Assembly (NCBI GenBank): GCA_019448385.1
Contig: JAGTXO010000013.1
Coordinates: 1-64,000 of the forward strand
Reading direction: 5' to 3'
Source of the DNA: Diacronema lutheri
Lineage: Eukaryota > Haptophyta > Pavlovophyceae > Pavlovales > Pavlovaceae
Length of the DNA: 64,000 nucleotides
Positions 41,013-52,506 of the stretch are shown in pieces. The position numbers and the translations under genes were made by a program. Within the stretch, counting starts at the first letter, position 1. Every line of letters begins with the position of its first letter. A model generated the notes under the pieces. That model was not told the DNA's origin. It saw only the letters and a list, made by a program, of their open reading frames with translations, and did not search any database.

Positions 41013-42181
41013 CTACTGCGCCTTGGCTTTTGCGGCCGCCGCGCGCTGCGCGGTGAACTGCTTGTAGTCGCCCGTCGTGTGCGCAAACCACGACGTGAGC
41101 TCGGCGAAGAAGACCGAGTCGAGCACCTTGAGCACCAGCCGGAAGAAGATGGTCACCGCGCCCTGGTCGCGCACGACGAAGCGGCCGGCGGTGGAGAAGA
41201 GCACGTCCGCGATGACCTCGGGGCCCGCCGCCAGCTTCTTGAAGGCCATGAGCATCGCGAGCCCCTCCCCCGCCTTGAAGAAGTTGGTCGCCATCGGCGA
41301 CGGGTGCACGACCACCACGTCAATGCCGAGTGAGCGCACCTCGGCGGCGATGGAGCAGGCGAACATGGTGAGGAACGCCTTGCTGCTCGCGTACAGCGAC
41401 GAGAACGGGTTTGGGAAGAGGCACGCCGACGACGACGTGTACGCGAGCAGCCCGGGCCGCTTGGCCTCCATCATCCGGTTGAGGAAGTGGTGCGAGATCG
41501 GCAGGGCGCACGTCGCGTTGCAGTGGTAGTTGGCCATCCACTTGCCCAGCGGCACGTCCGAGAAGAAGCCCACGCAGATGAATCCTGCGCGCGCGCCCAG
41601 CCGCGCGGCGCGTGGCGGCGGCGCGCGCGGCGTCGCCGGCGGGGCTGGCGGGTCGGCGCGCCGGCGTGCCGGCGTGCCGGCGGGTCGGCGGCGCGCGCAC
41701 CGGCGTTGTTGAAGACGAGGGAGATGTGAATGTCGCTCGTCGCCGCGATGATGGGCCCCATGTAGCTCGACTCGTCGCGCTCGGCGAGCGAGACGCCAAC
41801 CTTTCGGAACTGGAGGTGCGGGTGCTTTGCGCTGAGCTCGGCGAACAGCTCGTCTAGCAGCTTGTCCTGCAGCGCCACGATGACAACGTTGAGGCCCTGG
41901 CCGACAAGCTTCTCCACGATCGCGCGGCCGATCCCCGACGACCCGCCCGTGACGAGCGCCCAGTCGGCCTTGTAGCGCGTCTTGAGGTTGTCCGAGAGCA
42001 GCAGGTCGCACACGAGCAGCTGGGCGGCGAGGAGGCCGACGTACGTGGCGAGCGAGAGGAAGCCGACGAGCGCAAAGGGCGCAAAGTACGGGTATGCCGC
42101 GCACGCCGCGCACACCGTGCGCCACGCCTCCACCGGCAGCGTCACCGCCGAGGCCCACACGGCCTCGCCGATGAGCACCAT
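41013..42181 (-). CDS. ER short-chain dehydrogenase, 3-ketoacyl-CoA reductase / HSD17B12-like
   Basis: Exons 42181-41701 and 41584-41013 give 350 residues. N-terminal hydrophobic helices (PYFAPFALVGFLSLATYVGL) precede a Rossmann domain with TGGSSGIG at 78-85 and NNAG at 158-161. The NNAG Gly codon is split by the 116-nt GT-AG intron, which confirms it. The catalytic Tyr-Lys pair is Y225-x3-K229 (LYASSKAF) with nearby Ser (AYTSSSAC). This arrangement fits the ER reductases that catalyse the second step of very-long-chain fatty acid elongation, or 17-beta-hydroxysteroid and 3-ketosphinganine reductases. With a front-end desaturase 12 kb away, a role in long-chain fatty acid synthesis is reasonable but not proven. 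Confidence 0.85.
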
Positions 42182-42278
42182 GATCGACAATACGACGGCC
42201 GATTTTGAAAAGGGGCACAAAGGCGGGGCAGGTCGTTGTGGCGCGCGTCCTCGTTTGAGTGGTGGCGCGGGCCGCGCG

Positions 42279-45200
42279 ATGAGCGACGAGGCGGCGCTGA
42301 TGGAGGCGGAGCTCGCGCGCGCGCTCAAATCGGGTGGCGTGCTCGACTCGATGCGCGCGCAGCTCCGCGCGCGCCTCCTCGAGCACCTGCGCACCGACGG
42401 GCTCGGCGGCGCGCTCGCGCCCGCCGCGCGCGCGGGCGGCCGGCGCGCGCTTGCGCGCGCGCCGTCGCTCGCTGAGGCGGCGGAGCTGTCGCTGGTCGCG
42501 CATCACCTGCAGGCGCTTGGGCTCGTGCATTCGCTCGCCGTCTTCCTCCCCGAGGCCGGCCTCGACGGGCGCGTCCTCTCGGCGGACGAGGCGCTCGGCG
42601 CGCTCGGAGTGCGCGCGCCGGCCGCGGCGTGGCGCGGCGCCGAGCCGGCGCTCGTGGAGCGTGGTGGGGCGGGCGGCGCCGCGCGGCCGTCTCCGCCGGC
42701 GCCGTCGCCCCTCTCCGCCGCGCTGCGCGCCGCCGCCGCGTCGTCGCCCGCCGGCGGCGCCGGCGCGCTCGGCGGCGCGCTTCGCGCGGCGCTCGGCGGC
42801 GGCGGCGGCTTCGGTGGCGAGGAGAACGAGCCGCCGCGCACAGCGAGCTCAGTCGGCGCGCAGCTCGAGGCGAAGCTCGCCGCCGCCAACGGCACGCACG
42901 CGCACCGCGCCGACGAGCTCGCGCGCGCGCGCGCCGGTGGGCTCGGCTCGCTCGAGGGCAGGATGGCCGCGTTTGTCGCCGAGGCCGAGAGGCGGTACGG
43001 CGAGCGGCTGCGCGCGCGCGAGGTGCAGCTGCGGCGGGAGGAGCGCGCGCTCGCGCGCGACGAGGCGACCGCCGCCGCGCGCGCCCAAATCGACGCCGCG
43101 CGCGCCGATGCGGCCGCGGCGCGCGCGGCGGCCGTGCGCGACGCGCGGATCGGCGTCGAGCAGCGCGCGGCGGCGCTCGACGCGCGCGAGCGCGAGCTCG
43201 AGGCGGTCGCGTCGGCGCACCGCGCGCGGATGCTCGCCGAGCTCGACGCGCTCTCGCGCCGCGAGAACGACGCGCGCGACGCCGACGCGCGCGCACGCGC
43301 CGCGGCGGACGCGACGGTCGCCGCCGCCGCCGACAGCCGGCGCGCGGCCGAGGCGATGCGCGCGGGCGCGGCCGTGGACATCGCGCGCGTCGAGGCGCAG
43401 GCGGCGGACGCGGTCGCGGCGGAGAAGCGCGCGCTGCGCGCCGAGTTTGCGCGCCGCGACGCCGAGCTCATCGCCGCGCGCGCCGCCGTCGACGCGGACG
43501 CGGCCGCGCTGCGCGACGCGCGCGCGGCAATCGCCGACGACGTTGCGACCGCCGCGCTCGCGCGCGCGGCGGCGGACGACGTGGCGCGCGAGGAGGCGCG
43601 ACGGCGCGCGCTCGCGGCCGACGAGGCGCGCCGCCTGCGCGCGCTCGAGCTCGAGGCCGTCGGCGCGCGCGAGGGCGAGATGGCCGCGCGCGCCGAGCTG
43701 CGCGCCCTCGGCGCACAGCTTGACGCTCTGCGCGCGCGCGACGGTTCGCTCGCCGACGCGCTCGCGGCCGAGCGCGGCGCGGCGGCGCGCGCGGCGCGCG
43801 AGCATGAGGCGGCGCTCGCCGCGCTCGGACGCCTCGCGCAGCAGCGCACGGACGAGCTCGCGCGCGCGCGCGCCGAGCACGCCGCCGCGCTCGCCGCCGC
43901 GCGCGACGATGCGCGCGTTGCCCTCGTCGCGCACTCGGACGCGTGGGCGCGCGCGGACGGCGCGCGCGCGCGCGACGCGAGCTCGCTCGAGGCGGCCCTC
44001 GCGCACGCGCTGCGCGCCGGCGCGGCGGTGGCCGCCGCCGAGCAGCCGCGCGCGCCCGCCGCGCTCGTGCCCGCTGCGCCCACCGTGCCCGCCGCGCCCG
44101 CCGCGCCCGCCGTCGGCCGATCGGACGCCGTGCGCGCCGCATGGGTAGAGCTTGTCGAGGACGCGCCGCCTTTCACGGACCGCGCGCCCACGCCCACCGC
44201 CGCCAACGCACCGCCGCCCGCCGCGCCCGGCCGGCTCGCAGAACTCGAGCGCGAGCGGCAGGAGTTGGCGTTACGCTGCGCAACCTTCCTCGCGCGTGGC
44301 CGCACAGACCTCGGCGGCCCGCCGCAACTGCGCGCGCACCACCGCGCCGATACGAGCGAGCCGCCCTCGCCGCCGCCGCCGCCCGCGCGCGCGCCGCACG
44401 CCGCCGGCGCGCGCGCGCCGCAGCCGCAGCCGCCGCCGCCGCAGCTTGATGCGCGCCAGCGCCGGCTGCTGCAGCTTCACGCGAGCGCGCAGGCGGAGGC
44501 GAGCGCCGCGCGCGACGCGGCGGGTGGCGCGCGCGGCAGCGACGAGCCCGGCCACGCACAACCGCTCGCGGCCGACGCGCCGGCGGCCACCGTGCGCGCG
44601 GCCGAGCCGATAGCGACGGCGATGTCGATGTCGATGGCGACGTCTGCAACGGCGACGCGGCCGTCGGAGCGGGACGTGGCGGCGGCGACGCGGGCGACTG
44701 CGGCGGAGGCGGCGGCGGAGGCGGTGAAGGCGGCGGAGGCGGAGGCGGTGGACGCAAAGCGCGCAGCCGATGCGCGCGAGGCGGCGGAGGCGGCCGCGCA
44801 GCGCCGCGCGGCGGACGATGAGGCGCTCGAGGCGCGCCGTCGCGCGCTCGTCGTAGCGGCGGAGCGCGAGGAGGCGGAGGAGCGCGCGCGCAAGGCGGCG
44901 CAGCTCGAGCAGGTCCGCGCACCGCGCACCCGCGCCCCGCGCAGAACACCCCCCTCCCTCTCCTTCCCTCTCCTTCCCTCTCCTTCCCTCTCCTTCTCCC
45001 TCCCTCCCCCTCCCTCTCCTACCGCGCACCCGCGCCCCGCGCAGAATACCCCCCTCCCTCTCCTTCCCTCTCCTTCCCCCTCCCTCCCCCTCCCTCTCCT
45101 ACCGCGCACCCGCGCCCCGCGCAGAACACCCCCCTCCCTCTCCTTCCCTCTCCTTCCCTCTCCTTCCCCCTCCCTCCCCCTCCCTCTCCTACCGCGCACC

Positions 45201-45827
45201 CGCGCCCCGCGCAGAACACCCCCCTCCCTCTCCTTCCCTCTCCTTCCCTCTCCTTCCCCCTCCCTCCCCCTCCCTCTCCTTCCCTTGTTCCCCGCCGCGC
45301 CCGTGCGCGTGCGCTCAGCCGCGCGCGCTTCCCGCGCGCGGCGTTTGGCCGTCCCGCCACGCCAGGCCATCGCCGAGCAGCGCGCGGCCGCCGAGGCGCG
45401 ACGGATGGCAAGCGCCGCGCAGCGCGCGGCCACAGCCGACGACGAGCGCGAGCAGCGCGCCTCGCGCCTCAAGGCGGCCGAGCAGGCGCGGCTGCGCGAC
45501 AAGGCGGAGGCGGAGGCGGAGGCGAAGCGCGCGCAAGGCGCGCAGCCAACGCCCGGCGCGAAGCCGCAGCCGATGGCGCAGAGCAAGGTGCGCCGCGCCG
45601 ATCCGCAGCCGCGTCGCGCCGTCCGCGGCCCGCGGACGAGGGGCCTTACCGCCCGCCCCGCACCCGTCGCCGCCCGCCCGACGCCGCAGGCGGTACAGGC
45701 GCCGTCAATACGGCCGGCGCCCGCGCCTCAGCCCGCGCTTTCCGCGCTCCGCGCGCTCTCCGACAGCGATGGCGGATTGTCCGTCTCGGCGGGCGAATCA
45801 GACATGTCGAGCCATGGCGGCTGGTAG
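42279..45827 (+). CDS. OFD1: OFD1-like LisH and coiled-coil centriolar protein
   Basis: Exons 42279-44912 and 45366-45827 give 1031 residues. The N-terminus carries the OFD1 layout: GGVLDSMRAQLRARLLEHLR at 19-38, then a LisH at ~70-102 (LVAHHLQALGLVHSLAVFLP). From ~200 to ~620 the protein is an Ala/Arg/Glu coiled coil with a short break of Pro-rich sequence afterwards, and a second coiled coil crosses the intron (QLEQ joined to AIAEQRAAAEARR). The 453-nt intron keeps the frame open by chance but codes Pro/Leu/Ser junk. OFD1 caps distal centrioles or basal bodies and is needed for cilium assembly, so this supports a flagellated organism. It is divergent from the ketoreductase, with 97 bp between ATGs. 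Confidence 0.85.
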   Translation: MSDEAALMEAELARALKSGGVLDSMRAQLRARLLEHLRTDGLGGALAPAARAGGRRALARAPSLAEAAELSLVAHHLQALGLVHSLAVFLPEAGLDGRVLSADEALGALGVRAPAAAWRGAEPALVERGGAGGAARPSPPAPSPLSAALRAAAASSPAGGAGALGGALRAALGGGGGFGGEENEPPRTASSVGAQLEAKLAAANGTHAHRADELARARAGGLGSLEGRMAAFVAEAERRYGERLRAREVQLRREERALARDEATAAARAQIDAARADAAAARAAAVRDARIGVEQRAAALDARERELEAVASAHRARMLAELDALSRRENDARDADARARAAADATVAAAADSRRAAEAMRAGAAVDIARVEAQAADAVAAEKRALRAEFARRDAELIAARAAVDADAAALRDARAAIADDVATAALARAAADDVAREEARRRALAADEARRLRALELEAVGAREGEMAARAELRALGAQLDALRARDGSLADALAAERGAAARAAREHEAALAALGRLAQQRTDELARARAEHAAALAAARDDARVALVAHSDAWARADGARARDASSLEAALAHALRAGAAVAAAEQPRAPAALVPAAPTVPAAPAAPAVGRSDAVRAAWVELVEDAPPFTDRAPTPTAANAPPPAAPGRLAELERERQELALRCATFLARGRTDLGGPPQLRAHHRADTSEPPSPPPPPARAPHAAGARAPQPQPPPPQLDARQRRLLQLHASAQAEASAARDAAGGARGSDEPGHAQPLAADAPAATVRAAEPIATAMSMSMATSATATRPSERDVAAATRATAAEAAAEAVKAAEAEAVDAKRAADAREAAEAAAQRRAADDEALEARRRALVVAAEREEAEERARKAAQLEQVRAPRTRAPRRTPPSLSFPLLPSPSLSFSLPPPPSPTAHPRPAQNTPLPLLPSPSPSLPLPLLPRTRAPRRTPPSLSFPLLPSPSPSLPLPLLPRTRAPRRTPPSLSFPLLPSPSPSLPLPLLPLFPAAPVRVRSAARASRARRLAVPPRQAIAEQRAAAEARRMASAAQRAATADDEREQRASRLKAAEQARLRDKAEAEAEAKRAQGAQPTPGAKPQPMAQSKVRRADPQPRRAVRGPRTRGLTARPAPVAARPTPQAVQAPSIRPAPAPQPALSALRALSDSDGGLSVSAGESDMSSHGGW
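44921..45290. repeat. Four-copy 80-100-bp tandem repeat filling the OFD1 intron
   Basis: Units start at 44921, 45021, 45101 and 45191 with the same opening (accgcgcacccgcgccccgcgcag) and vary by whole 10-bp tccttccctc sub-units. Each copy carries its own C/T-rich tract and a GCGCAG that looks like a 3' splice site, although the order within a unit is acceptor-like then pyrimidine tract. Confidence 0.9.
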
Positions 45828-46356
45828 CGCGTGCAGCCGTCGAAAGCTCTACGGTGCGCGCGCCTCTGAGCAGGACGCTACGCGCGGGTGACGAAGAGGG
45901 GGACTTCCTTGCTGTGATTCAGTGACCCAGTCACCCACAGTCTCACACACGACCCGGCCACCCACGGGCGCTGGGGCCTGCGCGCTGCAGCGCGCTGCAG
46001 AGTGCACGACCTCGCCACGCGCGCGCGGTTATCGACCTGCCACACGACGGCATCGCAGCGTCGGTCCGAAGTCAGGGCGACGACCCTGTGCACGCCGGCG
46101 GCGGGGACGGCCGGACCAGTAGTTTGCGCCCTTTCGCTCGCTCCGTTGGTCACGCCTCGGCCCCGTGCGCGCCCCTCCTGCTGACCCGCCTGTAAGCGTC
46201 GTTAGTACACACTTCACTTTTATTGGTGGCTACTCGATCCCCCCGCAGCTGGTGCTGACCCCGCTGTCCTGACGTAAGCGCCGTTAGTACATACTTCATA
46301 CTTCACTTACCCATAGCTGCCCGTTGCGCGCTTTGCGCGCCATTTTTTTTTTCGAA
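45828..46356. other. Intergenic region with an 81-bp partial duplication
   Basis: No gene is seen. Near the right end, gtaagcgtcgttagtacaca at about 46192 recurs with few changes as gtaagcgccgttagtacata at about 46273, the two copies being about 81 bp apart. Both are preceded by gctgacccc-like sequence and followed by cttcac. Their position 60-165 bp before the next ATG suggests promoter or 5' UTR DNA. Confidence 0.5.
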
Positions 46357-49300
46357 ATGGGGGACCTCACGGCGGCCGACGAGCCGCCGCCGTGGGAGGA
46401 GCACGTGGGCACGCTACGCGCGATCGTCGAGCTCGCGACGGAGTGGCTGCACGCCGAGCAGCTACGCGATCCATCCGCGAGCCTCTCCGTGCTTCGCGTG
46501 CTCAAGGCGTACGACGCTGCCACCGCCGGCCGCGGTTTGCCGCCGAGCGAGGACTCGCGGCTCTACCGCGCGATCGTTGCGATGAGCCTGGTGGACGAGC
46601 CCGACTGGCGTCTCAAGCTCGTCGCGTACGAGCGCGCGCGTGGCGATCTCGCGCTGCCGCCCGTCGCGCGCCCGCCCTCGCCGCCCGACGCGCTGCGATC
46701 GGCGCGCGCGCTCTCGCGGCCCGACGCCGCGCCGTCGCCCAAGCGCGCGCCCGTCCGGCCGCCAGCCGCCGGCGGCAAGGAGAACCGCGGGCCCGACGGC
46801 GATGGCGGTGGCGACGATGGCGGCAGCGCCGCCCGCGCGCCGCCCACGTGGGCGCGACGGAGCGAGCCGCCCCCCGTCGGCCGCGCGCCGGCGCGGAGCG
46901 CGGCCCCGACCGCGCCGCCGACGCCGCCCCTCGCCGAGCGCGCATCGACGCGGCGCGGCGCGCGGCGCGCCGCCTCGCAGCCGCCGCCCCCGGTCGCGGC
47001 GGCGGCGGCCGACGACGCCGACGCCAACCCGCGCGCTCACCGCGCGCCGTTGGCGCGCGACGGTCTGCGCGGCTGGGCGAGCCGCTCGAGCGGCGCGCGC
47101 GCGCGGCGCGCGAGCGCGCCCGCGCCGCCCGCGCGGCGGCCGAGCGCGCCACCGCCGCTTCGGCCGTCGTCGCCGCCGCTCTGCTTCGGCAACGCGGTGG
47201 ACGACGCTGACGCTGCCGGTGGCGCGCGCGCGCTTCTCCGCGCGCTCGTCGCCCCGCCGCCGCCGCCGCCGCCGCCGGTGGCGCCGGCGGCCGCGCCCGG
47301 CGGCAGCGGCGAGAGCGGCGACGAGCGCGCACACACGCCCGCACGGCGGCCGTCGTCGCTCGACGCGGGCGAGTTTGGCGCCTATTGGCACGCGCTCGCC
47401 ACATTTCGCGCGTGGGCGCGCGGCACGCCCGAGTGGGCGCGCGACCGCGCTGACGCAGCCGCGGCCGTGCGCGCGGCCGCGCGCGCGGCCGCGCGGTGGA
47501 GCGAGGCGGGCGATCACGCGCTGCGCGCCCGCGCGCGCCGCGCGCTCGACGGCTGGACGCGCGTGGCGGTGCGCGAGCCTGCCACGATGGCCGCGCTCGC
47601 AGCGCGCGCCGCGCGCCGCGCCTCGCTCGCGCGCGGGCTGCGCGCCTTCGCCGTGCGGCGCGCTGCCCGCGCGGCGCGCGCGGATGCCGGCGCGGCGGCG
47701 GCCAGCGCGGCGCGGCGTGCGAGCCTGGGCGTGTGGGCGCGCGCTGTGCGTCGCGCCGCGGCCGCGCACGCGCACGCGAAGGCGGCCGCGCGCCGGCGCG
47801 CCGCGCGCGGCTGCGCGCGCTGGCGGAGGCGCGCGGCGGCCGCGCGCGGTGAGCTCGCTCTGCCAGCGGCGCGCGCGACCGCGGCGTGGCGCGTGCGCGC
47901 GCTGCGCGGCGCGCTGCCGGCGCTGCGCGCCGCTGCGCGCGCCGCCGCCGCAACGCGCGCCGCCGCCGCCGCCGCCGCCGGCTGGGCGCGCGCGCGCGCG
48001 CTCGGCGGCGCGCTCGGCGCGTGGCTGCGCGCCGAGCGCGCGACCTCGCTCGCGCGCGCGGGCGCGGGCGCGGCGCTCGCGCTCGCGCTCGAGCGCGCGC
48101 TCGGCGCGCTGCGCGCGCGCGCGTGCGCGCGCCGCGCCGCCGCCGCGCTCGCCGAGGCGAGCGGTGGCGCGCGCGCGCGCACGGCCGCGGGCGCCTACCT
48201 GCGCGAGGCGCGCGCGTGGGCGCGCCGCGCCGCGCGCGCGGTGGGGCGCGCGGACGCGGCGCGGCGCAACGCGCGCGGGCTGCGCGCACTCCGCGCCTGG
48301 CGCCTGCGTGCGCGCGCGCCGCGCCGCGCCGCGCGCGCGACACCCGCGCGCGCCGCTGTGGCCATGGCGGCCGCGCTGTGCGCGCTCAGCGCGACGGCCG
48401 TGGCGGCGGGCGCGGCGGGCACGGCGGCGGCAGCGGCGCGCGCGCGCGCTCTGCGCGGCGCGGCGCGGCGTTGGCGCCGCCGCGCCGCCGAGGCGGCCGT
48501 CGGCGCGCTGTCGCACGCCGCGGCCGGCGCGCGCGCCGCCCGCGCCGCGCTCGGCGCGTGGGCGCGCGTGCTACGGCCCGCCGCGAGGCGCGCGCTCGAC
48601 GGCGCGGCGCTCGCGCGCGCGGCGCGGCGGCGCGCGCTGTTTGGGCTGCGGCGCGGCGCGCGTCTCGCGGCGGCGCGGCGCGGCCGCGCCGAGCAGCGCG
48701 CGCGCCGGCGGAGCGCGGCGCGGCTGCGCGCGTGGGCGGCGGCCGCCGCGTCCGCGCGCGCGGCCGGTGCGCGGCACGCCGCCGCCGTGGCGGCGCACGC
48801 GCGCGCCGCGCTGCGCCGCGCGCGCCGCGCCACCGCGCGGTGCGGCGAGGCGGAGCGGCTCGCCGCCGCGCGCACGCGCGCGGCGTCCGCGGCGGCTCGC
48901 CGCGGCGCGCTGCGCGCGTGGGCGCGCGCGCGCATCGCGCGCCGCGCCGCGCGCCGCGGCACGGCGGCGGAGCGCGCGGAGGCGGCGGCCGCGCGCGCGT
49001 CGGCCGTGCTCGGCGCGCGCCGCGCCGCGGCGGGCGCGCGCGCGTGGGCGGCGCCGTGGGCGGCCGCCGCGCGCGCGTGGTGCGCGGCGGCGGCGGCGGC
49101 GGCCGGCGCGCTCAGCATGGCCGCCGCGCTTCGTCAATGGGTGCGCGTGGCGCGGCGCGGCTACCGCGCGGCCGCCGCCACGGCGCACGGCCGCTCTCGC
49201 GCCGCCGCCCTTGCACTGCGCTCGCTCGCCGCCGTCACGGCGGCCGTTACGGCGGCCGGCCAGCGCGCGCAGCGCGGCGCGGCCACGTGCATGTTGCGCC

Positions 49301-52246
49301 GCCGCGAGGCCGCGCTGCGCGCATGGGCGGCGGCGCGCGCACCGCTCGCTGCGGCGGCGCGCCGCGGCGGCGCCGCGCGCAGTGCGCGCGCCGCCGCTGC
49401 GCTGCGCGCGTGGGCACGCGCCGCCGCGGCGTGCGCGCTCGGCGCGGCGGGCGCGGCTGCTGGCGCCGCGCGACTCGCCGCGGCGCTCGGCGCGGCGCAC
49501 GCGCGCTGGCGCGCGTGCGCCGCGCCGCGCGTGCGGCTGCTGCGCGCGCCGCGCGCCGCGCGGCGCGCCGCCGTGCGCGCCGCCGCGCGCGCGTGGCGGT
49601 GCGCCGCCGCCGCCGCGGCCGGCCGCGCGCACGCGGCGGGCGTGCATGCGCGGCTCGCGCCCGCACGGCGCGCGCTCGCGCTCGCGGCCGCGCTCGGTGC
49701 GTGGGCGTGGTGCGCGGCACGCGCCGAGGGCGCGCACGCTGCGCGCAGGGCCGCACGCGCCGCATGCGCGCGCGCCGCGCTGCGCGCGTGGGCTGTGAGC
49801 GCGGCGCGCGCGGCGACGGCGCGACGCGCGGCGCGCGTCCGGCGCGGCGCCGGCCGCCTCGCCTTCGCCGCGGCCGCGCTGCCCGGCGCGCTGCGCGCGT
49901 GGGCGCGTGGCGCGCGCGCACGCGCTGCGGGCGCGCGCGCGCGAGGCCTCGCGCGCGCCCTCGCCGCCGCCACGCTCGCGAGCGCCGCGCTGCGCGCGTG
50001 GGCGCGCGGCGCTGCGGCCGCGCGCGCCGGCCGCGCAGCGGCGCGCGCGCGGCTCGCCGCGCGCCTCGCGGCGGCGCGGCGCGCGCTCCTTCGCCGCGTG
50101 TGCGCGCCGTGGCGCGCGTACGCCGCCGCGCGCCTCGCCGCGCGCGCCGCCGCGCGCTCGCTCGCCGCCGCGAGCCGCGCGCGCGCCGCGCTGCGCGGCT
50201 GGGCGGCCGGCGCGGCGGCAGCCGGCGCCGCGCGCGCCGCGGCGCGCGCGCTGACGCGCGGCGCGGTGCGTTCCGCAGCGCGGCGCTGGCGCGGCGCCAG
50301 CATCGTGCGCGCGGCCGCGCGTGCGGTCGAAGGTCGCGCCGTCGACAGCCGCCGCCGCAACGCGCGCGCGGCCGCGCTGCGCGCGTGGCTCGCGCGATGC
50401 GCCGCCGCCGCCGCCGTGCGCGCCGCGCGCGCGACGGCGGGCGCCGCGGCTGGCCGACGGCGGCGGCGCGCGTGCGCGGCCGCGCTGCGCACGTGGCTCG
50501 CGCGCCGCGCGCCGCGCGCGCGCGACGCTGTGCGCCGCGCCGCCGCTGCAGCGGGCGCTGCGCGCGCGCGCCGCAGCCGCGCCGAGCGCGCGGCGGCGGC
50601 GCTCCGCGCGCTCCGCGCGGCGGCGGCGCGGCGCGGCGCGGCGGCGGCGTGCGCCGCCTGCGCGCGCGCCGCGCGGCGCGCCGCTGCGCTGCGTGGCTGG
50701 GCCGCCGCCGCGCGCACGCGCGTCGACGCCACCCACGCCGCCGCCGCCGTGGCCGTCGTCGGCGCGCGCGCGCGCGCCATGCGCGCCGCCGGCGCCCGCG
50801 CGGCGGCGTGGGTGGCGTGGTCGGCGGTGGCGCGCGGCGCACGGCGAAGCGCGGCGCTTTGCCGCGCCGTCGCGCCGTCGCGCCGCCGCCGCGCCCTCCG
50901 CCGCTGGCGGCGTGCAGCGGGGGCGGCTGCCGCCGATGCGCGCTTCTCGGCGGCGGCGGCCGCCGCCGCGGTGGGTGCGCGCTTCGGCGCGCTGCGTGGC
51001 TCGCTCGCGCGGCGCGGCGTTGCGGCGGCGGCCGCGCACGCGCGCCGCGCCGTCGCCGCGCGCGTCGCCGCCGCGCTCGGCCGCGCCGCGCGCGCGCGCG
51101 CTGTCGGCCGCTGGCGCCGCGCGTCGGCGCGCGCGCGCGCGGCCGGCGCGAGCGCGCGCGCCGCGCCGCGTGCGGCGCGCGCGCGCGCGCTGCACGCCGT
51201 CATCGCCGCGCTCGCGACGCGCGCGCGCGCCGGCCGTCGCCGCCGCGCGCTCGCCGCCGCCGCGCGCTGCGCGCGCGCGCTGCGCGCGTGGCGTCGCCGC
51301 GCGGCCGCCACCGCCGCGTTCGCCGCGCGCCGCGCCGCGTCGCGCACGCCGCGCCTCGTCGGCGCGCTGCGCGCGTGGCGCGCGCGCGCAGCCGCGCGCC
51401 GCGCCGCGGCCGCGGCCGCGCGCCGCCGCCGCTCGGCCGCGCACCGCGCGCTGCGCGCGCTCGTCGACGCCGTGCTGCTCGCCGACGCGACCGCGCTGCT
51501 GCGCGCCGCCGCGCGTCGAGGCCGCACGGCGGTTGCGCTGCGCGCGCTGCGCGCGGCGGCCGCGCCGCGTGCGGCGCGGCGCGCGGCGGCCGCCGCCATC
51601 GCGCGGGCCGCCGCCGTGGCGGCCGCGCGTGGCTGGCGGCGCGCGGCGGCCGCGCGCCGCGCCGCGCCGCGCTGCGCGCTGCGTGCCCGCTGGCGCGCCT
51701 GGGTGGCGCGCGCGGCCGCCGGCGCGTCGCGCGAGGTCGCGCGGCACGCGGCGCGCGCCGCGCGCGCGCCGCGTCGCGCCGCGGCGCTCGGCCGCGCGCT
51801 GCGCGCGTGGGCGAAGGCGGCCGCCACCGAGCTCGCCGCCGCGCTGCGCGCGCGTGACGCGCGTGCGGCCGCCGTCGGCCGCGCGGCCGCGCGCGCCCTC
51901 GCCGTGCTCGGCGCGACGGTGGCCGACGCCGCGCGCGCCGCGCTCGGCGCGCGCGCGCTTGGCCGCTGGGCCGCCGCGCGCGCCGCGCGCGCCGCGCTCG
52001 GCGCGTGGCTGCGCGCGGCGGCCGCGCGCGCGCGCTGTGGGGCGCGCGCCGAGCGCGCGCGCACGTCGTCCGCCGTCGCGCGCGCGCGCGCCGCCGTCGC
52101 CGCCGCGCTCGCGGCCTGGCGCGCGCGTGCCGCCGCCGCCGGCCGCGCGCGCGCCGCCGGCGCAGCGCGCGCGTCCCTCACGCTTGCGCTCGCCTCCGCA
52201 CGCGCGGCCGCCGGAGCGCGCGCGCGGCCGCCGCCGCCGCCGCCGC

Positions 52247-52277
<31 letters not shown>

Positions 52278-52469
52278 GCCGTCCGTGGCGGTGCTGCCGC
52301 CGCCGCTCCGGTCCGCCGGCGGTGGCTGCGGCGCGCGCGCGTGGTCAGCCGCCGACTGGACGGCGGCGGCGCCACCGCGCGCGGCTGCGCTCGCGCCCGC
52401 CGCCGCCGCCACCGAGCCGCCGGCCGCCAGCCCGCGGCCAACGGCGCGCGCGCTACCGCCTGCAGAGAT

Positions 52470-52506
<37 letters not shown>

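Noticed and set aside
41982-42278. Extension of OFD1 upstream of the ATG at 42279
   Set aside because: It overlaps the first exon of the ketoreductase on the other strand and gives low-complexity residues. OFD1 homology begins just after 42279.
44913-45365. Reading through the OFD1 intron as coding sequence
   Set aside because: The frame is open but the residues are Pro/Leu/Ser repeats with splice signals at both ends. Removing it restores a continuous coiled coil.
47886-51857. 1300-residue plus-strand frame in another phase inside the SFI1-like gene
   Set aside because: It is almost only Arg, Ala and Gly, lacks the ordered N-terminus and Trp spacing, and arises from GCG/CGC codons read out of phase.
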